This document shows positions 32,912 to 42,049 of a stretch of 64,000 nucleotides of DNA, in pieces. The notes under the pieces are model-generated. The model was not told the DNA's origin and did not search any database. It saw only the letters and a list, made by a program, of their open reading frames with translations. This stretch comes from Rhodopseudomonas palustris (GTDB lineage: Bacteria; Pseudomonadota; Alphaproteobacteria; Rhizobiales; Xanthobacteraceae), in contig NZ_CP019966.1 of the NCBI RefSeq assembly GCF_003031265.1, positions 4,154,001-4,218,000 of the forward strand, written 5' to 3'. How positions within the stretch are numbered: position 1 is the first letter of the stretch; each line of letters begins with the position of its first letter. The position numbers and the translations under genes were made by a program.

Positions 32912-33742
32912 ATGAATGTGCAGCACCTGCGCTACTTTCTCGCCGTGATGCAGGCCGGCTCAGTGTCGCGCGCCGCCGAACAACTCGGCGTCACCCAGCC
33001 GACGCTGTCGCAGGCCCTGAAGGGGTTGGAGCGAGACTTCGGCACGGCGCTGTTCGCGCCGGACGGACGCGGCATCCGCGCCCTACCGAGCGCCAAACGG
33101 CTCGAAGCCAAAGTGCGCATGGCACTGCAGACGCTGGCGGAGGCAAAGCGCGAACTGAGCGGACCGGCACCGGCACGGTTCAGGCTCGGCGTGCTGCCGA
33201 GCCTCACGACCCATTGGCTGCCACGACTGCTGCCAACCGATGGTGAAGCAATCGAACTGATCGAAGCGCCGGCCGACGAGCTCGAAAAGCTGGTCGCGAG
33301 CGGCGGGCTCGATCTGGCGCTATCGATCGCGCCGCATCGTAATCTGCACCGCAAGCTGCTGCTGAGCGAGCCGTTCCGGCTGTTCGTCGGAGCTGATCAT
33401 CCGTGGTCAGGCCGTCGCAACGTGGCGCTAGCCGACCTCGACGGCCAACCCTTCGTGTTGCGTCAGGGCTGCGAACTCGTCGGCACCGGCCGCCGGCTGC
33501 TTAGCACGGCAGGCGTACGGTTTCGGATCGTCGCCAAGACACGGCAGGAATCCACCGCCGCCGCGCTGGTCGCTGCGGGTCTCGGCTGCACACTGGCGCC
33601 GGCAAGCTGGGGCGGTGCGAACTTGCGGGCACTCGACGTCGGCGGACTGACGCTGCAGCGCGACGTCACGCTGATCTGGAAACAGGCCGCCGGTGCCAAG
33701 GCTGCAGCGAAGCTCGCGACACGGCTGCAGGCGCGAGACTGA
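32912..33742 (+). CDS. LysR-family transcriptional regulator
   Basis: This 276-residue LysR protein has an N-terminal winged HTH (MNVQHLRYFLAVMQAGSVSRAAEQLGVTQPTLSQALKGLERDFG) and a periplasmic-binding-like effector domain from about residue 88. The effector is unknown. It is divergent from an enoyl-CoA hydratase gene with an inverted repeat between them, so it probably regulates that gene. Confidence 0.9.
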   Translation: MNVQHLRYFLAVMQAGSVSRAAEQLGVTQPTLSQALKGLERDFGTALFAPDGRGIRALPSAKRLEAKVRMALQTLAEAKRELSGPAPARFRLGVLPSLTTHWLPRLLPTDGEAIELIEAPADELEKLVASGGLDLALSIAPHRNLHRKLLLSEPFRLFVGADHPWSGRRNVALADLDGQPFVLRQGCELVGTGRRLLSTAGVRFRIVAKTRQESTAAALVAAGLGCTLAPASWGGANLRALDVGGLTLQRDVTLIWKQAAGAKAAAKLATRLQARD

Positions 33743-33807
33743 CTGGCGACTTGCTAGAGCGCTTCATTGATTGAAGCGGACTTGGCCCTCACCAAGGGTC
33801 CTAGAGT

Positions 33808-33913
33808 CCTCATCCTGAGGAGCCCGGCAAAGCCGGGCGTCTCAAAGGATGAGGAGCCGCATGGCTTGCGGCGCATGGTTCGAGACGGCGCTTCGCGCCT
33901 CCTCACCATGAGG
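33808..33913. repeat. Family C palindromic repeat
   Basis: The element begins CCTCATCCTGAGGAGCCCGGC and ends CCTCACCATGAGG, with GCATGGTTCGAGACGGCG inside. It is in the opposite orientation to the copy at 2612-2710. It fills the convergent gap between LysR and the MoeA/MocA-like gene. Confidence 0.85.
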
Positions 33914-33972
33914 TTGTGATTGTTGTAAGCGCCCCGAACTGCGCTCCGATTATATCTAACCGCGTAACTGCT

Positions 33973-35574
33973 CTAGCCGCGCCGCGCCTGATCGAGCGCT
34001 TGCGGGGTATCGATGTCGAGGAACGCCGCCTCGCCTTCGACCGGCACTTCAGTCACCGCTTCGCCATGCTTGGCGATCAAATGCCGTGCGCCGACATCGC
34101 CGCCGAGCGTCATCAGCTCGGCAAAGAACCGCCGCGACCACAGCACCGGATTGCCGCGGCGTCCCTCGGCGACCGGGACCACGATCAGCGCGCCGCGATC
34201 GGGATCGAACGCGGTGATCATCCGGTCGATCAAGGCCGCGTCGATCAGCGGCATGTCGCCGAGGCAGACGATCGCGCCGTCGGCATCCTCGCCCAGCGCC
34301 GCGATGCCGGCCTTTACCGACGACGCGATGCCTTGGGCGAAGTCGGGATTGTGCACGAAGGTGAGATCGAGCCCGTGCAGCGCCGCTTCGACCTCGCCGG
34401 ACTGATGACCGGTGACGACGATGGTGCGCGCAGCCTGCGAGGCCAGCGCCTGCTCGGCGACGATGCGCACCAGCGGCTTGCCGTTGAGATCGGCGAGCAG
34501 CTTGTTGGGCCCGCCCATCCGCGTGCCGCGCCCGGCGGCAAGCACGATCGCCGCGACGTTGCGGCCACTTTCGGCGACCGGCACCCGCGGCTGCGGCCGC
34601 GTCACGATTTCCATCAGCAGGCCGCCGACACCCATCGCGGTGATATCTGCGCGCGTGACGGTGAGCCCCGCGAGCAGCCGCATCAGCACCCAATCGAAGC
34701 CGTTCTCGACCGGCGAGCGCGCGCAGCCCGGCGCGCCGAGCAGCGGCACACCCGAGACCGCGCCGACCAGCAAGAGATTGCCCGGGTCGACCGGCATGCC
34801 GAAATGCGAAATGGTGCCGCCGATCGCGCCGATCGCCGCCGGGATCACGTCGCGGCGGTCGGCGATCGCAGAGGCGCCGAATACGATCACCATCTCCGCG
34901 CCGAGCCCAACAAGTTCTTGGATCGCAGCCGACAGCGCAGCCTCTTCATGCGCGACGCGGCGCTCGGCAATGATCTCGGCGCCGGCCGGCGCCAGCCGCT
35001 CGGCCGTCACGCGCAGCGTCTTGTCGATCACCTTCGGGGCAAGGCCGGGGAGCAGCGTCGACACCACGCCGACGCGCTTGATCACATAAGGCGCGACCCG
35101 CAGCGCGCCGCCCCGCGCCGCCGCCACCGCGGCATCGCGCAGGCGGCCTTCGACACCGAACGGGATCAGCTTGACGGTGGCGACCATCTCGCCTTCGACC
35201 ACCGGCTTGAACGCCGGCAGCGTCGCGAGCGTAATCGCTTCATCGACGGCGTTGACGCGATCGACCACGGCGCGATCGATCACCAGCACACCGGCCCGTG
35301 CCGCGAACAGATTGGCGCGGCCGGTGAACGCGCGATCGACCGTCACGCCATCGCCGGCGACCGCGCCTGCCACATCCGCGGCCGCGACATCCTCCGAGAC
35401 GTCACCGGGCTCGAGCTGAACCACCACGATCTCGGCGATGCCGGCCTTCTCCAGCGCCGCGACTTCGGCCGGGCCGATCGTCGTGCCCTTCTTGAGCAGC
35501 AGACCGTTCTGCCGCAGCGAATGCACGGTGACGCCGCCGATCGCATCGGCCGGACGGCGCGGGCCGAACTTCAT
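33973..35574 (-). CDS. Molybdopterin-binding (MoeA-like) / nucleotidyltransferase (MocA-like) fusion
   Basis: This 533-residue fusion has an N-terminal MoeA/MogA-like molybdopterin-binding part (about 1-340, including VIVFGASAIADRRDVIPAAI and GVPLLGAPGCARSP). A C-terminal MobA/MocA-type NTP transferase follows (about 345-533, IVLAAGRGTRMGGPNKLL and CLGDMP). MocA-type enzymes add CMP to molybdopterin to make the cytosine dinucleotide cofactor of CO-dehydrogenase-type hydroxylases. This fits its place at the end of the cox cluster. The ATG overlaps the stop of the XdhC-like gene by 4 nt. Confidence 0.88.
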   Translation of the reverse strand: MKFGPRRPADAIGGVTVHSLRQNGLLLKKGTTIGPAEVAALEKAGIAEIVVVQLEPGDVSEDVAAADVAGAVAGDGVTVDRAFTGRANLFAARAGVLVIDRAVVDRVNAVDEAITLATLPAFKPVVEGEMVATVKLIPFGVEGRLRDAAVAAARGGALRVAPYVIKRVGVVSTLLPGLAPKVIDKTLRVTAERLAPAGAEIIAERRVAHEEAALSAAIQELVGLGAEMVIVFGASAIADRRDVIPAAIGAIGGTISHFGMPVDPGNLLLVGAVSGVPLLGAPGCARSPVENGFDWVLMRLLAGLTVTRADITAMGVGGLLMEIVTRPQPRVPVAESGRNVAAIVLAAGRGTRMGGPNKLLADLNGKPLVRIVAEQALASQAARTIVVTGHQSGEVEAALHGLDLTFVHNPDFAQGIASSVKAGIAALGEDADGAIVCLGDMPLIDAALIDRMITAFDPDRGALIVVPVAEGRRGNPVLWSRRFFAELMTLGGDVGARHLIAKHGEAVTEVPVEGEAAFLDIDTPQALDQARRG

Positions 35575-36272
35575 GCCGCGGCCGCCTTGGACGATGCCGG
35601 CAACCGCAGCGCTGCGGTGATCTCCGCCATGATCGACACTGCGATTTCGGACGGCGACACTGCGCCGATGGCGAGCCCGATCGGCGCGTGAATGCGGCCG
35701 AGGTCGGCATCGGAAGCGCCCTGCCCCTTCAGCCGCTCCAGCCGCTTGGCGTGGGTTTTCTTCGAGCCGAGCGCGCCGATGTAGAAACAGTCGCGCGCGA
35801 AGGCGTGCAGCAGCGCCGGATCGTCAATCTTCGGATCGTGCGTCAGCGCCACGAAGGCGGTGTAGTGATCGATGTTCAGCGGCGGCAGCGCCACGTCGGG
35901 CCACTCGGCGATCAGCGGCACGTCAGGGAAACGCTCAGGGCTGGCGAACGCGGTGCGCGGATCGACCACGGTGACGTCGTAACCGAGCGAGCGCGCCAGC
36001 GGTGCCAGCGCCTGACTGATATGCACGGCACCGACGATCACCAGCTTCGCGGTCGGCGCATAGACGTTGAGAAACAGCTTGTTGCCGTCGACCTCGATGC
36101 TTGCGCTCTTGCCCATGCGGAGCTGTTTGCCGAGCTCGGCGGCGAGCGGATCGGCGGCGATGTCGGCGGCTTTCACCAGCCGCTGCGCGCCGGTCGCGGT
36201 GTCGGTCACCACGATCGCCGGACGCCGCGCCGCGCGTTCGGCGTTGAGTTGCTGCAGGAACTCGAACTTCAC
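35571..36272 (-). CDS. XdhC/CoxI-like protein, C-terminal Rossmann half
   Basis: This 233-residue protein contains the XdhC Rossmann domain (KLVIVGAVHISQALAPLARSLGYDVTVVDPR, then YIGALGSKKTHAKRL and IHAPIGLAIGA). XdhC-type proteins insert or protect the molybdenum cofactor of molybdo-hydroxylases. The N-terminal XdhC half is encoded separately at 36481-36807. The start is a GTG (VKFEFLQQL). It is coupled to the MoeA/MocA fusion downstream. Confidence 0.87.
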   Translation of the reverse strand: MKFEFLQQLNAERAARRPAIVVTDTATGAQRLVKAADIAADPLAAELGKQLRMGKSASIEVDGNKLFLNVYAPTAKLVIVGAVHISQALAPLARSLGYDVTVVDPRTAFASPERFPDVPLIAEWPDVALPPLNIDHYTAFVALTHDPKIDDPALLHAFARDCFYIGALGSKKTHAKRLERLKGQGASDADLGRIHAPIGLAIGAVSPSEIAVSIMAEITAALRLPASSKAAAA

Positions 36273-36342
36273 GGTAACCGCCCCACTTGCCTAGATCGCA
36301 CCTCAGAAACCAGCCCGGGTTTACACGCCCGCGGCCGCCACC

Positions 36343-36425
36343 CGTCATTGCGAGGAGCGAAGCGACGAAGCAATCCAGCTAGGTGCACTGAGCTCCTGGA
36401 TTGCTTCGCTTCGCTCGCAATGACG
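36343..36425. repeat. Family A palindromic repeat between the two xdhC halves
   Basis: CGTCATTGCGAGGAGCGAAG to GAAGCAATCCAG is mirrored by CTGGATTGCTTCG to CTCGCAATGACGG. It sits in the 208-nt gap between the two minus-strand XdhC-like genes. Confidence 0.87.
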
Positions 36426-36480
36426 GAGACCATGTTTCAATTCCTCGATCGCGTTCTCGGCCACTCTCGCACGCGCCGAA

Positions 36481-36807
36481 CTAATCGACCTTTTCGACGA
36501 ACACCCGGATGGTGCCGCCGCAACTCAGCCCGACCTTCCAGGCGGTCTCGTCGGCGACGCCGAATTCCAGCAGCTTCGGCGTGCCGCTGTCGATCACGTC
36601 GAGCGCTTCGGTGACCACCGCGCCTTCGACGCAGCCGCCCGAGACTGAGCCGAGAAATGTCCCCTCGTCATTGATCACCAGGCTGGAGCCGGCGGGACGC
36701 GGCGCCGATCCCCAGGTTTCCACCACGGTAGCGAGCGCCACGCCGCGGCCGGCTTTACGCCAGTCCTCGGCGGCTCGCAGGATGTCTTCGTCGCGGTCGA
36801 GCTGCAT
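36481..36807 (-). CDS. XdhC-like protein, N-terminal half
   Basis: This 108-residue protein matches the N-terminal XdhC/CoxI domain: WRKAGRGVALATVVETWGSAPRPAGSSLVINDEGTFLGSVSGGCVEGAVVTEAL and FGVADETAWKVGLSCGGTIRVFVE. In many bacteria this is fused to the Rossmann half found here as the next gene. It follows the VWA gene in the cox operon and probably works with the second half in cofactor insertion. Confidence 0.88.
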   Translation of the reverse strand: MQLDRDEDILRAAEDWRKAGRGVALATVVETWGSAPRPAGSSLVINDEGTFLGSVSGGCVEGAVVTEALDVIDSGTPKLLEFGVADETAWKVGLSCGGTIRVFVEKVD

Positions 36808-36843
36808 GGAGGCGTCTCCTCTTGCTTGGCTGCTGGGCGCCGG

Positions 36844-38061
36844 TCAGGCGACGGAGCGGATCGTGCTGAAATGGTGCGGCGGCGGTGCCGACGACAGCGC
36901 CGCGATCAGCGTGTGCATTGAGGTCAAATTATGCACCGGGCGGAATTCGTCAACGTGGGGTAGCATCATTTTGATGCCCTGGGCGCGCGGCTCGAAACCG
37001 TCGTAGCGCAGCAGCGGATTCAGCCAGATCAGCCGGCGGCAGGAGCGGTGCAGCCGGTCCATCTCGAACGCCAGCTTGGAGTCGCTCTCGCGCTCCAGCC
37101 CGTCGGAAATCAGCAGTACGATCGCGCCCTGGCCGAGCACCCGCCGCGCCCACAGCTTGTTGAAGCTGTGCAGCGAGGTCGCGATCCGGGTGCCCCCGGC
37201 CCAATCCTCGACCGAGGAGGTGCAGCTCGCCAGCGCCTCGTCCGGATCGCGCTGGCGCAGCGCGCGGGTGACGTTGGTCAGCCGCGTGCCGAACAGGAAG
37301 GTCGAGACCCGCTTGCGATCGTCGGTGATGGCATGGAGGAAGTGCAGAAACAGCCTCGTGTACTCGCTCATCGAGCCGGAGATATCGAGCAGCGCCACGA
37401 TCGGCGCCGGCTTGTCGATCAGGCCGAGCTTGCGAATGTCGACGATATCGCCGCCGGTGCGCAACGAGGCCCGCAGCGTGCGGCGCAGATCGAGCTTGAG
37501 GCCGCGGCGCTCGGGCCGCACTCGCCGGGTGCGCAGCTCCGCCTGCGGCAGCCGCATCCGCTCGATCGCGCGGGTGACTTCGGCGATCTCGGCGGCGCTC
37601 ATCTGCGCGAAGTCTTTCTTCTGCAGGATCTCCTTGTCGGAGACGGCAAGACGCAGTTCCTGCTCCTCGGCCGACGGCATATCGCGCGTCGCCGCCGGCG
37701 ACATCGCCTCCTGCACCCGGCGCGAAGCCGGCGGCGGCTTCTTCTTGGCGGCGTCCGGCAGCGGGATCGAGTCCAGCATGTGCTGCCAGTCCTCGGCGGC
37801 GCGGAAGAACAGCGCGAACGCCTGATCGAAGATCAGCAGATGCTCGCGGCGCTTGACGAAGATCGCTTCCAGCGTGGCGTAGAGATCGTCGCGCTGGCCG
37901 ATCTCGATCAGCTGCAGCGCATCCAGCGCATCGATCACCGCCCCCGGCCCGACCGGCAGCCCGGCCGCCCGCAGCGCCCGCGCAAAGCCGACCACATTGT
38001 CCGCCATCTTGCCGGTCGGCGGATTGAGATGGTCGATCATCGCGGTCGGATTACGCTGCAT
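36844..38061 (-). CDS. coxE: VWA-domain protein CoxE
   Basis: This 405-residue protein has a C-terminal von Willebrand A domain whose MIDAS motif is DISGSMSEYT, with later VLLISDGLERES. CoxE works with the AAA+ ATPase CoxD in activating the copper/molybdenum centre of CO dehydrogenase. A 330-nt gap holding family B and E repeats separates it from coxD. In-frame ATGs at 38040 and beyond are alternative starts. Confidence 0.88.
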   Translation of the reverse strand: MQRNPTAMIDHLNPPTGKMADNVVGFARALRAAGLPVGPGAVIDALDALQLIEIGQRDDLYATLEAIFVKRREHLLIFDQAFALFFRAAEDWQHMLDSIPLPDAAKKKPPPASRRVQEAMSPAATRDMPSAEEQELRLAVSDKEILQKKDFAQMSAAEIAEVTRAIERMRLPQAELRTRRVRPERRGLKLDLRRTLRASLRTGGDIVDIRKLGLIDKPAPIVALLDISGSMSEYTRLFLHFLHAITDDRKRVSTFLFGTRLTNVTRALRQRDPDEALASCTSSVEDWAGGTRIATSLHSFNKLWARRVLGQGAIVLLISDGLERESDSKLAFEMDRLHRSCRRLIWLNPLLRYDGFEPRAQGIKMMLPHVDEFRPVHNLTSMHTLIAALSSAPPPHHFSTIRSVA

Positions 38062-38084
38062 CGTTTGCCACGCTCTCTCAACTT

Positions 38085-38184
38085 GTCATTCCGGGGCGCA
38101 CCGAAGGCGCGAACCCGGAATCTCGACGTCGGTGCCGGCTTCAGATTCCGGGTTCGCGAGCTTTCGCTCGCGCCCCGGAATGAC
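38085..38184. repeat. Family B palindromic repeat, full copy
   Basis: GTCATTCCGGGGCGCACCGAAG to GAACCCGGAATCTC is mirrored by AGATTCCGGGTTCGCG to CGCGCCCCGGAATGACG. It lies in the gap between coxD and coxE. Confidence 0.87.
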
Positions 38185-38225
38185 GAACTCCTAGTCGGTC
38201 CACAACCTCGCCGCTTGCGCGGCCT

Positions 38226-38328
38226 GCTCCCTCTCCCGCTTGCGGGAGAGGGTTGGGGTGAGGGCGACGCGCGCACGGTGCCTGGGGCTCCCCCACCCCA
38301 GCCCTCCCCCGCAAGCGGGAGAGGGAGT
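38226..38328. repeat. Family E inverted repeat
   Basis: CTCCCTCTCCCGCTTGCGGG followed by AGAGGGTTGGGGTGAGGG is mirrored after about 30 nt by CCCCACCCCAGCCCTCCCCC and GCAAGCGGGAGAGGGA. This sequence type is common in many proteobacterial genomes. Only one copy occurs in this window. Confidence 0.8.
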
Positions 38329-38391
38329 CCGCTGCCGCTGTGGCGAAGGCCGAACCACACAACAAATCAAAGAGCCCGATAAAGAGACCTA

Positions 38392-39300
38392 TTACTTCTC
38401 TTCGGTCGCGTCCTTGACCAGTTTCTGCACGGTGTCGCCTTGCATCCGGGCGATGTCGTCCTGGTACTTGAGCAGCGCGCCGAGGGTGTCGCCGACGACT
38501 TCGGCGGTGAGCGCGCGGGCGTCGAGTTCGGTCAGCGCAGTCGCCCAGTCGAGGGTTTCGGCGACGCCCGGCGATTTGTAGAAATCCTGCTCGCGCAGCG
38601 CCTGGACGAAGTTCACCACCTGCTGCGACAGCTTGGCCGAGATCCCCGGCACGCGCGACTTCACGATCGCCAGTTCGCGCTCGGCGTTCGGATAGTCGAC
38701 CCAGTGATACAGGCAGCGCCGCTTCAGCGCGTCGTGGATCTCGCGGGTGCGGTTCGACGTCACGATCACGATCGGCGGCGCCGGTGCCTTGATGGTACCG
38801 AACTCTGGAATCGTGACCTGGAAGTCGCTCAGCACTTCGAGCAGATACGCCTCGAACGCCTCGTCGGCGCGGTCGAGTTCGTCGATCAGCAGCACCGGCG
38901 CGCCCGCCGTGTCCGGCTCCAGCGCCTGCAGCAGCGGCCGCTTGATCAGGAAGCGCTCGGAGAAGATGTCGCTGGAGAGCTGATCGCGGTCGGTATCGCC
39001 GGCGGCTTCGGCCAGCCGGATCGCGATCATCTGCGCCGACGAATTCCACTCATACACCGCGGAAGCGACGTCGAGCCCCTCGTAGCACTGCAGCCGGATC
39101 AGCCGGCGGCCGAGCGCGGCCGACAGCACCTTGGCGATCTCGGTCTTGCCGACGCCGGCCTCGCCTTCGAGAAACAGCGGCCGGCCCATCCGCAGCGCCA
39201 GAAACACCACCGTCGCCAGCGACCGCTCGGCGAGATAGCCGCGGCTCGTCAGCAGTTCGAGCGTGGCGTCGACGGAAGCGGGAGGCGCGGCTGCGGTCAT
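38392..39300 (-). CDS. coxD: AAA+ MoxR-type ATPase CoxD
   Basis: This 302-residue MoxR-family ATPase has Walker A GEAGVGKTE and Walker B LLIDELDRADE, plus sensor region IVIVTSNRTREIHDALKRRC. In CO-oxidising bacteria CoxD is needed for building the active-site Cu/S/Mo cluster. It starts 19 nt after coxM ends. Confidence 0.92.
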   Translation of the reverse strand: MTAAAPPASVDATLELLTSRGYLAERSLATVVFLALRMGRPLFLEGEAGVGKTEIAKVLSAALGRRLIRLQCYEGLDVASAVYEWNSSAQMIAIRLAEAAGDTDRDQLSSDIFSERFLIKRPLLQALEPDTAGAPVLLIDELDRADEAFEAYLLEVLSDFQVTIPEFGTIKAPAPPIVIVTSNRTREIHDALKRRCLYHWVDYPNAERELAIVKSRVPGISAKLSQQVVNFVQALREQDFYKSPGVAETLDWATALTELDARALTAEVVGDTLGALLKYQDDIARMQGDTVQKLVKDATEEK

Positions 39301-39319
39301 GGCCGATCCGTGTCCAGGC

Positions 39320-40126
39320 TCACGCCTTGCCGTTGGCGGCGTCGACCGCGCGCTTGGTCAGCACGCCGATCAGATGCGCCCGATATTCGGCGCTGCCGTG
39401 CAGGTCGCTGTTCAAGCCATCGGCCGAAACGTGCAGGCCGTCGATCGCCTTGGAATTGAACCGCGCCTTCAGCGCCTCTTCGAACGGAGTGACGCGGAAC
39501 ACGCCGTCCGCACCGGCGCCGGTGACCGCAACGCGGACGTCCGACGGACGGCGGGCGACGAACACGCCGACCAGCGCGTAGCGCGACGCCTGGTTGCGAA
39601 ACTTGATGTAGGCGGCCTTCTTCGGCAGGGGAAACTGCACCTTGGTGATGATCTCGTCCGGCTCGAGCGCGGTCGAGTACATGCCCTGGAAGAACTCTTC
39701 GGCCTTCAGCTTGCGCTTGTTGGTGACCACGGTGGCGCCGAGCGCCAGCACGGCCGCCGGATAGTCCGCGGTCGGATCGTTATTGGCGAGCGAGCCGCCG
39801 ATCGTGCCCTTGTGGCGCACCGCCGGATCGCCGATCAGCGACGCCAGTTCGGCGAGCGCCGGGATCGCCTCGCCGACGATCGCCGAGTTGGCGACTTCGG
39901 CGTGGGTCGCGGTGGCGCCGATCACCAGCGACCGGCCCTTCATCTCGATGCCGCTGAGGCCTTCGATATGCGACAGGTCGACCAGATGCGGCGGCGCCGC
40001 CAGGCGCTGCTTCATCACCGGCAGTAGCGTGTGGCCGCCCGCGATCAGCTTGGCGTCCTCGTTCTTCAGCAGCAGATTGGCGGCCTGGCGAACGGTCCCG
40101 GGGCGGTGATATTTGAATTCGTACAT
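39320..40126 (-). CDS. coxM: FAD-binding medium subunit, CoxM-like
   Basis: This 268-residue subunit has the FAD motifs of molybdenum hydroxylase medium subunits: [10 protein letters not shown] (about 31-40) and [16 protein letters not shown] (about 107-122). It carries electrons from the 2Fe-2S small subunit to quinone or another acceptor. It comes 76 nt after coxS. The large molybdopterin subunit, normally between S and M or beside them, is absent. A GGGAAG site precedes the ATG. Confidence 0.92.
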   Translation of the reverse strand: MYEFKYHRPGTVRQAANLLLKNEDAKLIAGGHTLLPVMKQRLAAPPHLVDLSHIEGLSGIEMKGRSLVIGATATHAEVANSAIVGEAIPALAELASLIGDPAVRHKGTIGGSLANNDPTADYPAAVLALGATVVTNKRKLKAEEFFQGMYSTALEPDEIITKVQFPLPKKAAYIKFRNQASRYALVGVFVARRPSDVRVAVTGAGADGVFRVTPFEEALKARFNSKAIDGLHVSADGLNSDLHGSAEYRAHLIGVLTKRAVDAANGKA

Positions 40127-40202
40127 TGCGCTTCCCTGAGCTTCCTAACGTCTCGTTGGGCGTGCCGCGCGGCCTCGTTGAAGCGGGCCGGCGCAGTGCC
40201 GG

Positions 40203-40688
40203 TCAGCTGCGGTCGGAGTTCGCCATCGCCTTGGCGCCGGCCGCGATCGACACCACGATGTTCTGATAGCCGGTGCAGCGGCAGAGATTGCCTTCGAGCT
40301 CTTCGCGAATCGTCTCGTCGGAGAGGTCGTGGCCCTTGCGGTGCACCATGTCGACGGCCGTCATGATCATGCCCGGCGTGCAGAAGCCGCATTGCAGGCC
40401 GTGGTTCTCGCGGAAGGCTTCCTGCATCGGATGCAGCGGCGCGCCGTCGGCGGCGAGCCCTTCGATCGTCGTCACTTCGTGACCGTCGGCCATCACCGCC
40501 AGCGTGGTGCAGGACTTCACCGCCTTGCCGTCGAGATGCACGACGCAGGCGCCGCACTGCGAAGTATCGCAGCCGACATGCGTGCCGGTGAGCCGCAGGT
40601 TCTCGCGCAGAAACTGCACCAGCAGCGTGCGCGGATCGACGTTCGCGGTCACAGGGTTGCCATTGACGATCAGGGAAATCTTGGCCAT
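40203..40688 (-). CDS. coxS: [2Fe-2S] small subunit, CoxS-like
   Basis: This 161-residue two-cluster iron-sulfur subunit has a plant-type cluster site [13 protein letters not shown] with a following C in VKSCTTLAV. The all-helical second domain has [10 protein letters not shown] and [10 protein letters not shown]. It is of normal length. The ATG giving MAKISLIV is preceded by an AGAGGG site. A TTG five codons upstream is less likely. It lies downstream of coxG and upstream of coxM. Confidence 0.93.
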   Translation of the reverse strand: MAKISLIVNGNPVTANVDPRTLLVQFLRENLRLTGTHVGCDTSQCGACVVHLDGKAVKSCTTLAVMADGHEVTTIEGLAADGAPLHPMQEAFRENHGLQCGFCTPGMIMTAVDMVHRKGHDLSDETIREELEGNLCRCTGYQNIVVSIAAGAKAMANSDRS

Positions 40689-40862
40689 CGGCCCTCTCTT
40701 CAATGCGCACCGCCGCGTTGCACGGCGATCATTCGTCTTTTAGTTGTGTTTCTTGAACCGATCTTACGGGGCAACCCCAGGATCGGCAACCGCGAACGGC
40801 TCGGGCTGCGCCGGAGCCGCGGCCGTGTAATGACATCCGCGTGATCGGGCGCCGCAGCGCCG

Positions 40863-41327
40863 TCAGGCCGCGCCGTTGCCGTTCTGCACGGCCTTGGAAA
40901 AGTTGGCGAAGAACTCGTCGGCGAGCTTCTTGGCAGAGCCGTTGATGAGTCGCTGGCCGAGCTGCGCTAGCTTGCCGCCGATATGCGCTTCGACATCGTA
41001 GGACAGCAGCGTGCCGCCATCCTTGTCGGACAGGCCAACCGTGGCACCGCCTTTGGCAAAGCCGGCAACGCCGCCCTCGCCTTCGCCGGTGATCTTGTAG
41101 CCGTTGGGGGGATCGAGATCGGACAGCGTGACCTTGCCCTTGAAGCGGGCCGATACCGGGCCGACTTTCAACTTCGCCACAGCGCGAAAACCGCTGTCGT
41201 CTTCGGTCTTTTCAAGCTCTTCGCACCCGGGAATGCAGACCTTCAGCACTTCCGGATCGTTGAGCTTGCTCCACACCAAATCTTTCGGCGCGTCCAACTG
41301 GACTTCGCCGTTCATCGTCATGGCCAT
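40863..41327 (-). CDS. coxG: CoxG-family SRPBCC protein
   Basis: This 154-residue START/Bet v1-like protein has the CoxG pattern (MNGEVQLDAPKDLVWSKLNDPEVLKVCIPGCEELEK; KVGPVSARFKGKV; GGKLAQLGQRLI). CoxG is thought to help anchor CO dehydrogenase at the membrane. A strong GGAGGAAATATCC ribosome-binding region precedes the ATG. It is the first gene of the cox-type run on the minus strand. Confidence 0.9.
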   Translation of the reverse strand: MAMTMNGEVQLDAPKDLVWSKLNDPEVLKVCIPGCEELEKTEDDSGFRAVAKLKVGPVSARFKGKVTLSDLDPPNGYKITGEGEGGVAGFAKGGATVGLSDKDGGTLLSYDVEAHIGGKLAQLGQRLINGSAKKLADEFFANFSKAVQNGNGAA

Positions 41328-41521
41328 GGATATTTCCTCCCGGATCGGCGGCCGCCTCGGACGGCGGCATTGCGACTACTTAAGCACGCCGGGCGGCAAA
41401 GAAAAAGTATCGCGACACCACCCCGAGCGATCGGCGGCGCTAGCAGTCGTGAGGCGGTGAGATAGGTAGCGCCCGGCCCTGGCGCCAGCGTCAAGCAAGC
41501 ACGACAGCCGGATAAAAGCGA

Positions 41522-42049
41522 TCAGGAGCGTTGCGCTGCAGCCGGATAGTTCGGTTCGAACGTCGCCGTGTCGGTGCTTGGTACAGCCGCTGATTGCGTC
41601 GATGGCTCGACCAGCATCAGAATCGCAGTGCCGAGAAACAGCAGCAATTCGGTGGCGTGCAGCCGCATCGCTTCGGGCTCGGCGACCTGCGAGGCCATCA
41701 CCATGCTGGCGAACGAGATCACACTGCCCAGCGTCAGCGCGAACGCCAGCGCCTCGTTGCAGCCGCCGGAGAGACGGACCGAGCGCCGCGTCAGCAGCGC
41801 CGAGAACACCAGCAGGAAGCCGGCGACCGTCAGCTTGGCGAGCGCCAGCAGCCATGCCATCCGGATGGTCGCCATCGCGCTGAGATGCAGATGATCGCTG
41901 ACGAAGATCGCCACCGAGATATTGGGCCGGTCGTACAGTGCGTGGATCGGGGTGACGAACAGCCGATACCCCACGATCAGCCAGGTCGGCGTGATGTAGG
42001 CCGCCAGCAGAACTCCGTTCACCGAACTGATCCGCCAATCCGTCTTCAT
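41522..42049 (-). CDS. Hypothetical membrane protein
   Basis: This 175-residue protein has about four hydrophobic segments (NGVLLAAYITPTWLIVGYRLFV; IRMAWLLALAKLTVAGFLLVFSALL; ALAFALTLGSVISFASMVMA; ATELLLFLGTAILML) and a polar C-terminus. I recognise no family. The ATG giving MKTDWRISSVNG was chosen. An upstream extension of 66 residues is basic and not membrane-like. It lies between coxG and the miniprotein gene on the same strand, with no evident link. Confidence 0.7.
   Translation of the reverse strand: MKTDWRISSVNGVLLAAYITPTWLIVGYRLFVTPIHALYDRPNISVAIFVSDHLHLSAMATIRMAWLLALAKLTVAGFLLVFSALLTRRSVRLSGGCNEALAFALTLGSVISFASMVMASQVAEPEAMRLHATELLLFLGTAILMLVEPSTQSAAVPSTDTATFEPNYPAAAQRS

Noticed and set aside
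40066..40710. Alternative minus-strand frame over coxS that spans the coxS-coxM gap and might have been a coxL remnant
   Set aside because: The translation is Arg-rich with no molybdenum-hydroxylase large-subunit motif. The real frame encodes CoxS with all cysteines.
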